This document shows, piece by piece, positions 25,487 to 33,806 of a DNA stretch of 64,000 nucleotides (positions are counted from its first letter, which is position 1; every line of letters starts with the position of its first letter). The stretch spans positions 1-64,000 of the forward strand of contig JABCZM010000005.1 of NCBI GenBank assembly GCA_013289705.1. The letters are read 5' to 3'. Both the position numbers and the translations under genes were made by a program. The stretch comes from Candidatus Saccharimonadota bacterium. Lineage in GTDB: Bacteria; Patescibacteriota; Saccharimonadia; Saccharimonadales; UBA4665. The notes under the pieces are model-generated. The model searched no databases and had not been told where the DNA came from. It saw only the letters and a program-made list of their open reading frames with translations.

Positions 25487-25698
25487 TTGCAATATTTAGT
25501 GGGAGGAAAAACCTATGCCCAGAGTAGGACGGCCTCGCGGTTGAAGCTGCTAAGCGCTGGGCTGCTGATGGTATTCGTCGCGGTGTCGCGGCCTATACTA
25601 TTGACCCCGAAAACGCTGAGCACCTATGGCGCGTATCACTCGAAATGGCTCACCAAAGCCGGTTTCGGCCAGGCATAGCCCTCAATTTTCCGCTATAG
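25487..25698 (+). pseudogene. short-chain dehydrogenase (SDR) C-terminal remnant
   Basis: One frame gives GGKTYAQSRTAS (the SDR catalytic YxxSK region with Lys replaced by Arg); after a frameshift another frame gives AAKRWAADGIRRGVAAYTIDPEN and EMAHQSRF, the helix and strand that follow in family members. The nucleotide-binding half is absent. Dead fragment. Confidence 0.65.
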
Positions 25699-25729
25699 GG
25701 GGTACGACGGGGTAGTGACTGGTAGTTGG

Positions 25730-26317
25730 CTATGCTTTTTGTAGTAGCTCGGGCAGCTCGGCGGTGCTGATGACATATGCCTGCATAGGCAGTACGTGCT
25801 CGGTCAGCGTCTTGTGAACCTCATCGTTGTGGTCGGCTGTCAAGTCCTTAAGTACGTAAATGCGGTAGTCACGATCGGCAGCTTCACGAGTGGTTGAGAG
25901 CACGACGCCGCTAGTAGAAATACCCGTTAGAATGAGCGTGTCAATATCTTTGGCCTTGAGTTGCTCATCCAGATCGGTCGTAGAAAAGGCGCCGAAGCGT
26001 ATCTTCCGGACAACGATATCACCTGTCTGTGGTTCAAGTTCAGCATGAATTTGCGACTCTGGAGCTTCGTGATGGAGCATTTTTTGGTCACCAATTGAGG
26101 CAAATACCTTGTTGGTTTCCGGAATAGCCTGGTAGTCATCTTCGTTGAAGGCCACCCATACGTAGCCGACGTGGATACCGTTATCACGGGCGAACTGGAT
26201 TGTCGGGGCCATCTTAGCCAGTAGCTCCTGGTTTGCCATCTGGTTAACCATGGCATTTTGGTAATCCATGACCAGCAAGGCAGTGTGTTTGGGGTCGATA
26301 GTTGGTGTTTGGTTCAT
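25730..26317 (-). CDS. isochorismatase-family hydrolase
   Basis: 195 residues, full length. Catalytic Asp in ALLVMDYQNAMV, Lys in DIVVRKIRFGAF, and the third motif TGISTSGVVLSTTREAADRDY. The nucleophilic Cys of amidohydrolase members falls in this motif and here the position reads Val/Ser, a variant seen in a subgroup of uncharacterised members, so cysteine-type chemistry should not be assumed. Last gene of a MarR-MFS-hydrolase operon (28-bp gap after the MFS gene); the hydrolase may modify the compound that the transporter exports. Confidence 0.87.
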   Translation of the reverse strand: MNQTPTIDPKHTALLVMDYQNAMVNQMANQELLAKMAPTIQFARDNGIHVGYVWVAFNEDDYQAIPETNKVFASIGDQKMLHHEAPESQIHAELEPQTGDIVVRKIRFGAFSTTDLDEQLKAKDIDTLILTGISTSGVVLSTTREAADRDYRIYVLKDLTADHNDEVHKTLTEHVLPMQAYVISTAELPELLQKA

Positions 26318-26345
26318 ATAGTTCTCCTTTAAATTTTACTACTTA

Positions 26346-27755
26346 TTAAATTGCAGGTTCCTGCTCGATTTGCGCAGCACTGGCCGACGTCCGTTTAAGG
26401 TGTTTATCCGCGACCGTCAGCACCAGCGCGGCCACGCTCACGACAATCATGACTATACCGATGCTATGCAGGCCATGATCACTGACACTGCTATGAAAGG
26501 TGATACTGATAAGGGTAGACGATGCAATCGAACCGATGTAGCCGAAAGTTCTGAATAGGCCTGAAGCGGTACCGAGCTGACTGGGGCGTACCTGTTTATA
26601 CAGAGCTGTCTGGTTGGCGCTAGCACCCATACCAAGCGCCACCCCAAACAGCAAAGTGATGAATACTAATAGTATCAGCGAGCTCGTGCTCGTCAATAGC
26701 AGGACGCCGATTGACCCGAGTAGTGCGGTGACTGCCGCCGTGATGAGTGGCCAGCGTACCAGATTACGCCTGGATATCGACCGTACCACCAAGGCCGACA
26801 AGGCACTCATTGGTAATATGAGCATGCCTGCCTTAAGAGCGCTCAGCCCCCGGATAGCCTGCAGCCACTGTGTCAATCCGTAAAGCACCGTATAGATACA
26901 GAGCGTAATGAGCGCCCAACGGAGATATGTCCGGGTAAGCGCCTTGTCTTTGGCGAGTAGACGGATGTCGAAGAATGGGTGTTTCGCCCGAAGTTCCCAG
27001 ACACTCAATGCAATTCCAGCGATGACCGCGATAATGAGCCCGAGCCAATGCGGCTGCGGCAACGACATCAAGAATACCAATAGTGAGGTGATGGTGCTAG
27101 CGAATAGCAGGATGCCCAAGACGTCGATACGAGAAGCGACTTCCCGCGCCTTTAGCTTACCGATTGGCGCATCACGTTTCAGCCAGCGAGCCGTCAGAGC
27201 AATCGTGATAAGGCCCAGCGGAATGTTAATCAAGAAAGTTGTCCGCCATCCCCAGGCACCAACCAGGACACCGCCAATAGGTAAGCCAAGGGCAGAAGTA
27301 GCACTACCGGCGATTTGCAGACCACCCAGTACCTTGCCGGGTGGTTCTTTCATGCCCGAATCAAGTGCCCTGCGCCGGATCATGAGCATTGCAGACGGGT
27401 ATGCTGTGGCAGTGCCGATGCCGATACATACGCGGGCCACGATGAGCGCCGTCAGGCTATTGCCTATCGCCCCAATAAGGCCGCCGATGAGCACTGCTAG
27501 CGCGCCAGCCAGAAAAACGCGGCGCGGGCCAAATTCCTCAGACAGTTTGCCAGATGTCGGCTGGGCGATGGCACTGGTCAAATACAGCGCCGATATGAGT
27601 ACGGTGGTCTGTGCGATAGAAACGTGTAGTGCCAGGGCAATCGGCACCAGTGCAGTTGCCAGTAGCGAGCTGTTCATTGGGTTTAGTGTTGAACCCAAAT
27701 ACAGTGGCGTAGTAAAACGCCATGAAAATGGGTCAGTAAGTTTAGACTTATTCAT
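26346..27755 (-). CDS. MFS drug exporter (DHA2-like)
   Basis: 469 residues with about 14 hydrophobic segments. Motif A lies in SGKLSEEFGPRRVFLAG, motif B in ARVCIGIGTATAYPSAM, motif C-like Gly/Pro pattern in GLPIGGVLVGAWGWRTTFLINIPLG. ATG 27755 follows GAAAGGA; the upstream start is rejected because it overlaps the MarR gene. Proton-coupled efflux under control of the MarR protein encoded just upstream is the natural reading. Confidence 0.88.
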   Translation of the reverse strand: MNKSKLTDPFSWRFTTPLYLGSTLNPMNSSLLATALVPIALALHVSIAQTTVLISALYLTSAIAQPTSGKLSEEFGPRRVFLAGALAVLIGGLIGAIGNSLTALIVARVCIGIGTATAYPSAMLMIRRRALDSGMKEPPGKVLGGLQIAGSATSALGLPIGGVLVGAWGWRTTFLINIPLGLITIALTARWLKRDAPIGKLKAREVASRIDVLGILLFASTITSLLVFLMSLPQPHWLGLIIAVIAGIALSVWELRAKHPFFDIRLLAKDKALTRTYLRWALITLCIYTVLYGLTQWLQAIRGLSALKAGMLILPMSALSALVVRSISRRNLVRWPLITAAVTALLGSIGVLLLTSTSSLILLVFITLLFGVALGMGASANQTALYKQVRPSQLGTASGLFRTFGYIGSIASSTLISITFHSSVSDHGLHSIGIVMIVVSVAALVLTVADKHLKRTSASAAQIEQEPAI

Positions 27756-27777
27756 ACGATTCCTTTCTATGTACTGT

Positions 27778-28227
27778 TTATTGTTTGGAGTTGGCGAGGC
27801 GTTCCAGGAGTTCAATGGCCTGGTCGAGCACGACACGTTCTGTGTCGTTTAGATTGGCCGCAATAGCCTGGGCTAGCCATTCTTCGCGTGAAGCTCGCAG
27901 CGTTTGGCGCAGTTGCCTACCGGCCGAAGTAATACTGAATATTGTCTTGCGTCCATCATTTGGGTCGGTCGCTGCAACTAGTAGGCCGGCTTCTTTGAGC
28001 TGGGGGATAATCTGGGATACTGCTTGCTGAGTGATGTGTTCAAGCGCTGCCAGTGTAGAGGTTGTGGCCGGGCCATCAGCATCGAGGTGCCGGAGAACCG
28101 CTACCTGGGTCATGTTGAGGCCGGGAAAATCGGCATCCATCTTGGTATGCAGGCGGGATAAGACATGCTTCAGCGCCAAGGCCAACCGTACGGCCTGTTC
28201 CCGATTTTGCAGATTCTCCTTTTCCAT
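27778..28227 (-). CDS. MarR-family transcriptional regulator of an MFS operon
   Basis: 149 residues. HTH (TTSTLAALEHITQQAVSQIIPQLKEAG) and wing (DPNDGRKTIFSITSAG) are clear. The ATG lies exactly 6 nt after a consensus promoter and a 14-bp-arm palindrome overlaps the spacer, so the gene is probably autorepressed and its mRNA leaderless. MFS and isochorismatase genes follow closely. Confidence 0.9.
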   Translation of the reverse strand: MEKENLQNREQAVRLALALKHVLSRLHTKMDADFPGLNMTQVAVLRHLDADGPATTSTLAALEHITQQAVSQIIPQLKEAGLLVAATDPNDGRKTIFSITSAGRQLRQTLRASREEWLAQAIAANLNDTERVVLDQAIELLERLANSKQ

Positions 28228-28274
28228 ACCTTCAGTATAAACTACACAAGCTACTTTATCAAGTAGCTTGTGTA
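28228..28274 (-). promoter_or_regulatory. leaderless promoter with long palindromic operator
   Basis: Reading leftward: -35 TTGATA (28262-28257), 17-bp spacer, -10 TATACT (28239-28234), 6 nt, ATG. Inverted repeat TACACAAGCTACTT / AAGTAGCTTGTGTA (28243-28274, 4-bp centre) covers the -35 box and spacer. Confidence 0.85.
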
Positions 28275-28394
28275 AATTGCTTGACTATTTGACCTGCGAC
28301 TACACTACGCAGATATAGTATCGGAAACCCTCGATCTGGAGTCATCCATACGGAACGGTGGGATTTTACTCAGGCCGAATAGATCGGGCGCAGT

Positions 28395-29378
28395 TTAAAT
28401 CTCACTAATAACGTCAAAGCCCTTAACGCTTCCAGTAATAGCAAGGCCTATGATCTTGCCGCTACAAATCCCTTTTTGTCTTATTTTCTTGGCCACTTCA
28501 TTGAGCGTAGCACCGGAGCCAACCGCATCATCTATGAGTAAAATATTCGTATACTTGCTTGTGTCGTCAACAACGATTGTTTCTCGTGCATTGATGATCC
28601 TATCCCCAAGCTTGTTGAGTGTTTTCTGAGGAACAATAATAGGTGTTTTAATCTTTAGCAATGAAATTGTTCGCTCATCAAGTGCGAGGCGTTTCTCAAG
28701 CTGCTTCATAAGCTGTCGCTCTCGCTTGACGGTCGGAGGAATATACGCAATACCATCGATGTCAAACTTTTCTATAACGTTTAGGACTTCCGATCGTATG
28801 CTGTCGATGAGCTGGTTCATCAAAGTTTGGTCCTGACTTTGTTTTGCAAATAGAAGCAGTTGTCCAAGTTTTGTTTTCCCAAAAATCTCGACACTATAGA
28901 AGTCCAGGTAGAAAGCTTCATCGAGTGCTACGTCATCAAATGTTGACCGAAACTTGGCCATGCCATTAATTAGGCCGCCTACTTTATGCTTGTTATATTT
29001 CTCAGTGGTATCTTTGTAAAGTTTGGCCATCTTCATAACATCTTGTTTTCTTTCCGTACACCATGCTATGAAGCCATTCCAGCCACTAGTCTTTTCACCG
29101 AAAGGGGTGATATATAGAAAATTATTCTCAATCATTTTTTTAGTTTTGGGGTCAACGGCATAAGTAGCTGCTGCTATGGGCTTACGCGTAGCTATCTTCG
29201 TAGGTAGCGAATAGTACACCTTTGGAGGCCTACCGATTTTAGTTACAGCGCCTTCGTCGATAAGTCGATTTAGTATTCGATGTATTGCCTGTCTAGATAT
29301 AGCAAGATAATCAGCAATCTCATTAACGGTTGCCTGATTTGCTTTGAGGTACTGAACTATTTTCTCTGCATTATCCAC
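28395..29378 (-). CDS. HTH-phosphoribosyltransferase fusion (ComF-like PRTase domain)
   Basis: 327 residues. Residues 1-60 form a winged HTH (NEIADYLAISRQAIHRILNRLIDEGAVTKIGRPPKVYYSL). Residues about 75-200 are an all-helical region of unknown type. Residues 200-327 form a type I phosphoribosyltransferase domain with the PRPP loop ILLIDDAVGSGATLNEVAKKIR. In PurR-like regulators such a domain senses PRPP; in ComF proteins the role is unclear. The GTG start is 6 nt after a -10 box and a palindrome overlaps the promoter, so it is likely a self-regulated nucleotide-metabolite sensor. Target genes unknown. Confidence 0.82.
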   Translation of the reverse strand: MDNAEKIVQYLKANQATVNEIADYLAISRQAIHRILNRLIDEGAVTKIGRPPKVYYSLPTKIATRKPIAAATYAVDPKTKKMIENNFLYITPFGEKTSGWNGFIAWCTERKQDVMKMAKLYKDTTEKYNKHKVGGLINGMAKFRSTFDDVALDEAFYLDFYSVEIFGKTKLGQLLLFAKQSQDQTLMNQLIDSIRSEVLNVIEKFDIDGIAYIPPTVKRERQLMKQLEKRLALDERTISLLKIKTPIIVPQKTLNKLGDRIINARETIVVDDTSKYTNILLIDDAVGSGATLNEVAKKIRQKGICSGKIIGLAITGSVKGFDVISEI

Positions 29379-29422
29379 ATGCTTATTCTAGCAAGTTTAC
29401 AGTTTACAGTCAACTGTAAACT
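29379..29422 (-). promoter_or_regulatory. promoter and palindromic operator of the HTH-PRTase gene
   Basis: Reading leftward: -35 TTGACT (29413-29408), 17-bp spacer, -10 TAGAAT (29390-29385), 6 nt, GTG. Palindrome AGTTTACAGT / ACTGTAAACT with CA centre (29401-29422), plus an extra direct half-site GTTTACA at 29395-29401. Confidence 0.8.
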
Positions 29423-29472
29423 AAACGAATTGCAGCCGAGTGCTCGTTCAGCATGTCTTTAAAACTAACGAT

Positions 29473-29600
29473 TTACCGCGAGGCCAATTTTTGAGTAACC
29501 AAAATTTTTACAGCGTAGTTATTACCATGACCGGATGGTCTAGGGTTTCGACCAATCACCAATGCTGGTCTTTTTGTATTCGACACAGTACGCGATGAAG
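29473..29600 (-). pseudogene. possible PemK/MazF-like toxin remnant
   Basis: A leftward frame ends in NTKRPALVIGRNPR...NNYAVKILVTQKL, which resembles the RPALV(I/L) and TQ(K/N)L strands of some PemK-type proteins. The N-terminal half of the open frame overlaps the promoter of the HTH gene and shows nothing recognisable. Weak call. Confidence 0.22.
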
Positions 29601-29735
29601 TCTTATTACTACGGTCTTGAGTTGCGAGAGGGTACGAAGGCCTTCGTTGAGCATCGAAGCACTTCGAACTCTTGCAGAGTTTATATCGACGAGTTACAAT
29701 TCGATACATAGTAATAATTGGAGGAATTAAACATT

Positions 29736-30071
29736 GTGAAGAAGGAAGAGTACATTACTGCGAGTGCCTTAGCAGAAGAACATAGTGTAACCATGAGTAC
29801 TGTGCGAAGAAGAATACAGGAAGGAGTGCTCTTTAAAGGTGCTAAAAAGGAGAAAATGAGCTTCGGCGAAGTGTGGAAGATACCACGCTCGGAGGCCGAA
29901 GCAATCACGCTTAAAGAGCTCTCACCAAAGCTTTTTCAGGCTAGGAATAAAGGTAAGATTGAGCCAACCCACAACGATGGAACTGAGCTTATACCAAAAT
30001 CAATTGATAGTTCTCTTGAAGCCAGAGTAGCGGCAATTGAGCAACTACTTATAAAACACCTAGCACAGTAA
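29736..30071 (+). CDS. small HTH DNA-binding protein, 111 aa
   Basis: N-terminal HTH of the excisionase/MerR-like type (EYITASALAEEHSVTMSTVRRRIQEGVLFKGAKK) with a tryptophan-bearing wing (EVWKIPRSEAEAI), then a linker and a C-terminal helix (SLEARVAAIEQLLIKHL) suited to dimerisation. GTG 29736 is chosen; GGAGGA lies 10 nt upstream, and a TTGCAG-17-TACAAT promoter further back gives about 30 nt of leader. Target unknown. Confidence 0.65.
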   Translation: MKKEEYITASALAEEHSVTMSTVRRRIQEGVLFKGAKKEKMSFGEVWKIPRSEAEAITLKELSPKLFQARNKGKIEPTHNDGTELIPKSIDSSLEARVAAIEQLLIKHLAQ

Positions 30072-30127
30072 ATTACTGGCTGAACATGCTGGTCTGGAAC
30101 CTTTTCGTACTATGTACAGCCTAATCA

Positions 30128-31432
30128 TTATTTAGTAGCAGTAGTTGATCGAATCATGTGAGCATTTTGGCCGCGGTCGTAGCTTACGGCGCTGCTATCA
30201 AAGGCCGAGACCTGGGCTGGGGTTTTGCCTGGGAAAACTTCCACCTTCATTGCTTCAGGACCAGTTACTTCAATGAGGGCAGTTGCTTGAGCGGCACCTG
30301 ACTCGAACTTAATGCCTTTAGAAAATTGACCACTCCACGTGCTACCATCAGCCGTGGTGTGCGTGATACTTCCAAGCTGTACTTTAGCTATGCCCGAGCC
30401 ATTCGTTATCTTTGTCCAATCGGGATTACCTATAGCAGAAAATTGCATGGGTTGGCCTTGGTAGTTACCGGTTGAGAATACTTCTGAGCCTGGATCAATG
30501 TTGTCATAAGCGAGTGCCAGGTGTGTTGATGAATAGGAGTATTGACCGGCGCTATTACCGCCTGGTGTGCCGGCGTATCCGTTGGAACCAACTTCAAACC
30601 AGTTTCCAACAGCTTCATTTATAACGTCGTTGTCTATTTTGCCATCTAGCGGAGCAACTGTTCTTAGGTAAAAAGGTAGGATTTGACTCTTTACGCTAGC
30701 TGTAAAGAAGTCTAGTGGCTGAGCGGTATTAATCTTCCAGGGTTCAGCGTTATTGTAAGCAATCGGGTTGAGAAAGCCCTTAAGAGTTGTCTGTGTATTC
30801 CATACTTGGAAATCTAGAGACTGGTGGCCGACGTAGCCAATTAACTCACCTGATTTTACTGGTATATGGACGTTGCCGTTACTATTTGGACCCCAGCCTT
30901 TTGGCAAAGCAGCCTTAACTGCGGGAGCAATACTAGTCATGAGGTTGTAATTACTCATAAATGTGCAGCTATGAGAAATAGTCGCCCACCAGGCATCTTT
31001 GGTGCCGTCGTTAGTGAATTCCACGGTCGTTATGACGCCGTCCGCGTCCGCATAAACCGGGTAGGTATTAACCGGAGCATTTTGATCGGCACCATAGTAA
31101 TACTCGTGGTCGGCTGGCGTTACGTGAGGTCCCGTCATCAATCCCATCGACTCTATTGTACTTATATCACTTGGATTCATCGGCGCATGAGTCAGCGGTC
31201 GAGTACCGGTACCGCTGCACTGGCCATTACTAAGAGCTAAGCCCTTGGTGACTGGGTCTAGCGAGTTGGCGTTACCTTCACTGGTTGAGCCATTGCCTGT
31301 ACTTGAATTGTTTTTATCATGATTACGTGAGCTTAGTACTTTGTAGCCAGCAAAGCCTATAAAACCTATGATTACTATCATGAGCAAGACTATGGTGAGG
31401 TGGAAGCCGTTCTCGTCATTTTTTATTTTCAT
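30128..31432 (-). CDS. membrane-anchored envelope protein with M23-like fold
   Basis: 434 residues. The leader KNDENGFHLTIVLLMIVIIGFIGFAGYKVL is the Saccharibacteria-type single-helix anchor, followed by an Asn/Ser/Gly linker. The central region (about 95-260) contains HEYYYGADQ, PVYADADGVITTVEF, WWATISHSCTFMSNYN and GELIGYVGHQSLDFQV, which resembles the beta-sheet layout of lysostaphin-like M23 domains, but I cannot show a full HxxxD/HxH zinc site, so activity is doubtful. Likely extracytoplasmic. Gene stands alone. Confidence 0.6.
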   Translation of the reverse strand: MKIKNDENGFHLTIVLLMIVIIGFIGFAGYKVLSSRNHDKNNSSTGNGSTSEGNANSLDPVTKGLALSNGQCSGTGTRPLTHAPMNPSDISTIESMGLMTGPHVTPADHEYYYGADQNAPVNTYPVYADADGVITTVEFTNDGTKDAWWATISHSCTFMSNYNLMTSIAPAVKAALPKGWGPNSNGNVHIPVKSGELIGYVGHQSLDFQVWNTQTTLKGFLNPIAYNNAEPWKINTAQPLDFFTASVKSQILPFYLRTVAPLDGKIDNDVINEAVGNWFEVGSNGYAGTPGGNSAGQYSYSSTHLALAYDNIDPGSEVFSTGNYQGQPMQFSAIGNPDWTKITNGSGIAKVQLGSITHTTADGSTWSGQFSKGIKFESGAAQATALIEVTGPEAMKVEVFPGKTPAQVSAFDSSAVSYDRGQNAHMIRSTTATK

Positions 31433-31582
31433 TGACTATTTGATAATAGTCGCACAATCATATAAAAGCAATGTTGCTTAAGCCTAGGTGAGCTAACCCA
31501 CAGTACAGAGTTCTAGCCTATACTGACCTTGAAGAGCTTATGCGTCTTGCGAGATAACAGAAACTCCGCTTTATTTTACCTA

Positions 31583-32839
31583 CTAATATGAGCCGATCGG
31601 ACGCTTGGTGCGCCTATAAAGATGTCCTGCCATTTCTGGTACGGGGCCTCTTTGACCTTCCTTTTTAAGTTTCTTAACAAGTCGAGCGGTTGGATTTAAC
31701 TTGTTGGTTAGCGAAGACAGCCTAAACATAACGTCTATTCTTGGAAATGCTTCATCAAGGGCATCTACGAGCTGGGCTGCGGCTGAATCTGAACCGAGTT
31801 TGTCCCGCTCAACGCCATCTTCAAAATATGCCGCTACGAAGAGTCGAATATCGACTGGTTTTACGCCCTTGCTGCAGAGTGTATTAAGAAGCCATTGCTC
31901 CCGTACGTAGTGCTGCATATCATCAACTTTTGGTGGCGTATCAATATCGCCACTAATTAGAGCTGTGGCCATTCTCTCCGTCATTGCTTCATTAAGTGCT
32001 GAGCCACCAGTATTTGGCATTGCAGTAGAGCGAAAGAGGGGGCGCAGCCTGAAAATACGTGATAGTCCACTGCTATTACGCCAATTATCCTTTGTCTTTT
32101 CTGGCAGGATGTCTCTCCCCGCAAGCACATGGTTTGCTTCATGGGTGTAGTTTAATGGATGCCCTTCAATAGCAGGACCCATCGTTATTTCCGTACCGTT
32201 TGTAAATGCATCTGCGCCTACCCTTTGTACTTCAAAGCCATCATCAAGAAAGACTGGTATCTCATCAAGACAACCAAGTTTTGTAAGTAGACTAGCAGGT
32301 ATCCAGCCTTCGTCTACGGCTCGCGTAATTGATGTTTTGTATCTTTCTCTGATTTCAGGCAGTTCCTCGCGTTCATAGAATCGCTGGTTTTGGGCATGGT
32401 AATAATTATGACGTTGGAGTACATTAAGGGCTGTTTCGTCGCTCACCTGCTTTTTATCCGCAAGGTTAGCTGCGAGGATTGCAGGGTCTTCTTCGGTTCC
32501 GGTTGCACGTCGCAGCCATTCAGGCATATCTGTAGGGACTAAAAGGCTATTCACATATGTTGGGTTGCTGCTCTTTAGGGCTGCCTTTATCATTCGTCTT
32601 GCCATGTAGAGCTGAGTTCTGTAGGGATCAATCCTGGGCGGCGTATCAGTGTCTGAGCTCATAAGCCCTGTAACTCTTTGCTCCTCATTGTTAACTGCGG
32701 CATGGCCGAGGGCGTGATGATAGCTACCGTCTTGAAACTCAGTGCCTGGCTCAAGGCCGACTTCTTGAGTTCGCAAATCTTCATCCGGCACAAATGCAGG
32801 ATGCATTTCCGAGCTAATGTTCGTTGAGGCGTGTGTCAT
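31583..32839 (-). CDS. predicted zincin-type metalloprotease, 418 aa
   Basis: Family not recognised. The sequence HPLNYTHEANHVLAGRD contains HExxH (about residues 228-232), and about 45 residues later NEAMTERMA offers a Glu suitable as third zinc ligand, the gluzincin-like arrangement. The N-terminal 100 residues are acidic and unstructured-looking; the C-terminus is basic (RLVKKLKKEG...RTKRP). No signal peptide or membrane helix. Upstream, an extended -10 (TGCTAAAAT) and the 22-bp box at 32889-32910 precede the start. Substrate unknown. Confidence 0.6.
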   Translation of the reverse strand: MTHASTNISSEMHPAFVPDEDLRTQEVGLEPGTEFQDGSYHHALGHAAVNNEEQRVTGLMSSDTDTPPRIDPYRTQLYMARRMIKAALKSSNPTYVNSLLVPTDMPEWLRRATGTEEDPAILAANLADKKQVSDETALNVLQRHNYYHAQNQRFYEREELPEIRERYKTSITRAVDEGWIPASLLTKLGCLDEIPVFLDDGFEVQRVGADAFTNGTEITMGPAIEGHPLNYTHEANHVLAGRDILPEKTKDNWRNSSGLSRIFRLRPLFRSTAMPNTGGSALNEAMTERMATALISGDIDTPPKVDDMQHYVREQWLLNTLCSKGVKPVDIRLFVAAYFEDGVERDKLGSDSAAAQLVDALDEAFPRIDVMFRLSSLTNKLNPTARLVKKLKKEGQRGPVPEMAGHLYRRTKRPIGSY

Positions 32840-32888
32840 GGGCAGGTTTCAAGTGATATTTTAGCATAAAAGTATATAAAAAACAAGC

Positions 32889-32910
32889 TGGCTGGGCGTA
32901 TATCCGCCAC
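32889..32910 (+). repeat. copy E: 22-bp tRNA-end-like core, identical to copy F
   Basis: Begins TGGCTGGGCG and ends CCGCCAC; all 22 bases are identical to 38606-38627. The first 8 bases equal the reverse complement of the tRNA-Gln 3' end including CCA. The inner part (TGGCGGATATACGCCCA on the other strand) is nearly palindromic. It lies 50 bp upstream of a leftward gene, so an operator is the alternative reading. Confidence 0.6.
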
Positions 32911-33066
32911 CGGGAACCCTTTTAGCTGATTTGATCCTAGTCGCTCAAAAACTAACTAAAACAACTTGGCTTCACTTACTATGAAAGAAAAGTTACGATG
33001 GAACATGGGCGAAGTTGGAAGATAACTCAAATGTTGAGCCCGTATCTGCAGTACCACCGTCAGATA

Positions 33067-33330
33067 CTAGACCGTTTTAACAAGTTCACCAGTCTTTTCG
33101 AAGACAAACAATGAACTTTTATGAGTAGTAGCTTGTTTCTTCGCTTCAATAAGAGCTTGGGCTTTATTCGTAAAGCTACCGATACGTTTTTGGCTGCCTG
33201 CTAGTGAGACGTTCCAACCAGTCTCGGTGGCTACAACAAAGACGCTATTATAGCCTTTATCAACAGCCGTGGTATATTCACGGATTTGTGGGTTGGATGT
33301 CGATGGTGTCGGTAGTGTCTTAAGGGTCAT
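33067..33330 (-). CDS. DUF2188 protein, possible partner of the zeta-like kinase
   Basis: 87 residues. GYNSVFVVATETGWNVSLAGSQKRIGSFTNKAQALIEAKKQATTHKSSLFVFEKTGEL has the DUF2188 pattern: two short repeats of strand-turn-strand, an A-rich helix, and a final 'h..G.i' strand. Its start overlaps the stop of the kinase-like gene (ATGA), so the two are translated together. The layout resembles a toxin-antitoxin pair, but DUF2188 has no proven antitoxin role that I can cite. Confidence 0.75.
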   Translation of the reverse strand: MTLKTLPTPSTSNPQIREYTTAVDKGYNSVFVVATETGWNVSLAGSQKRIGSFTNKAQALIEAKKQATTHKSSLFVFEKTGELVKTV

Positions 33331-33806
33331 GATGATTGCGTTATTAACTTCTTAATACTACCTTCAGTATACTGCTCACGCTGTAAAAACTCAATAAGTG
33401 TTGGTCGGTTATCGAAGCCAAGTTCTCGAAAGCTCATTGATGAACTGTTGCTTGTATATGTAACCTTACTCATAATGATTGTGATTGGAATATCGGGATA
33501 TTTTTCTGCAATAGCAAGTAGAGTAACTCTCGTGGCACTATGTGTGCGATAAAAGTGCTCGTCTGAAAATTTGCGGTCACGATTTAAGAACGCCACAAAC
33601 GCTACTGGAAAACTTTCTGGCAAAACACAGTGTATAGCGACACGCTTCTCGGCCTTTAGAGCCCTCTTTATTTTAATCTCTGCCCCAGTGAATGTTGGCA
33701 AAGTACCGTCAAGTATGATCGCTTCTGTATCGGTAAGATACTCTGATACATACTCAGATTTACCTGAAGCAGTTCCACCGGCCAAAGTATTTTGGCGAGA
33801 TATCAT
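33327..33806 (-). CDS. zeta-toxin-like P-loop kinase, 159 aa
   Basis: Walker A GGTASGKS begins at residue 10, followed by DTEAIILDGTLPTF (Walker-B-like/catalytic Asp region), KIKRALKAEKRVAIHCVLPE and a basic FLNRDRKFSDEHFYRTHSATRV lid. This order fits the zeta/UDP-GlcNAc kinase group, although at 159 residues it is shorter than typical zeta toxins and may be a minimal form. The 420 bp to its right (33807-34225) hold only a 7-bp hairpin (ACATTAT/ATAATGT, about 34110-34126) and no supported gene. Confidence 0.7.
   Translation of the reverse strand: MISRQNTLAGGTASGKSEYVSEYLTDTEAIILDGTLPTFTGAEIKIKRALKAEKRVAIHCVLPESFPVAFVAFLNRDRKFSDEHFYRTHSATRVTLLAIAEKYPDIPITIIMSKVTYTSNSSSMSFRELGFDNRPTLIEFLQREQYTEGSIKKLITQSS

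Noticed and set aside
26908-27852. 314-codon open frame opposite the MFS gene
   Set aside because: Antisense to a well-supported transporter; composition follows codon positions of the MFS gene and there is no start signal.
30866-31240. 124-codon rightward open frame
   Set aside because: Lies within the envelope protein gene on the other strand and shows no family features.
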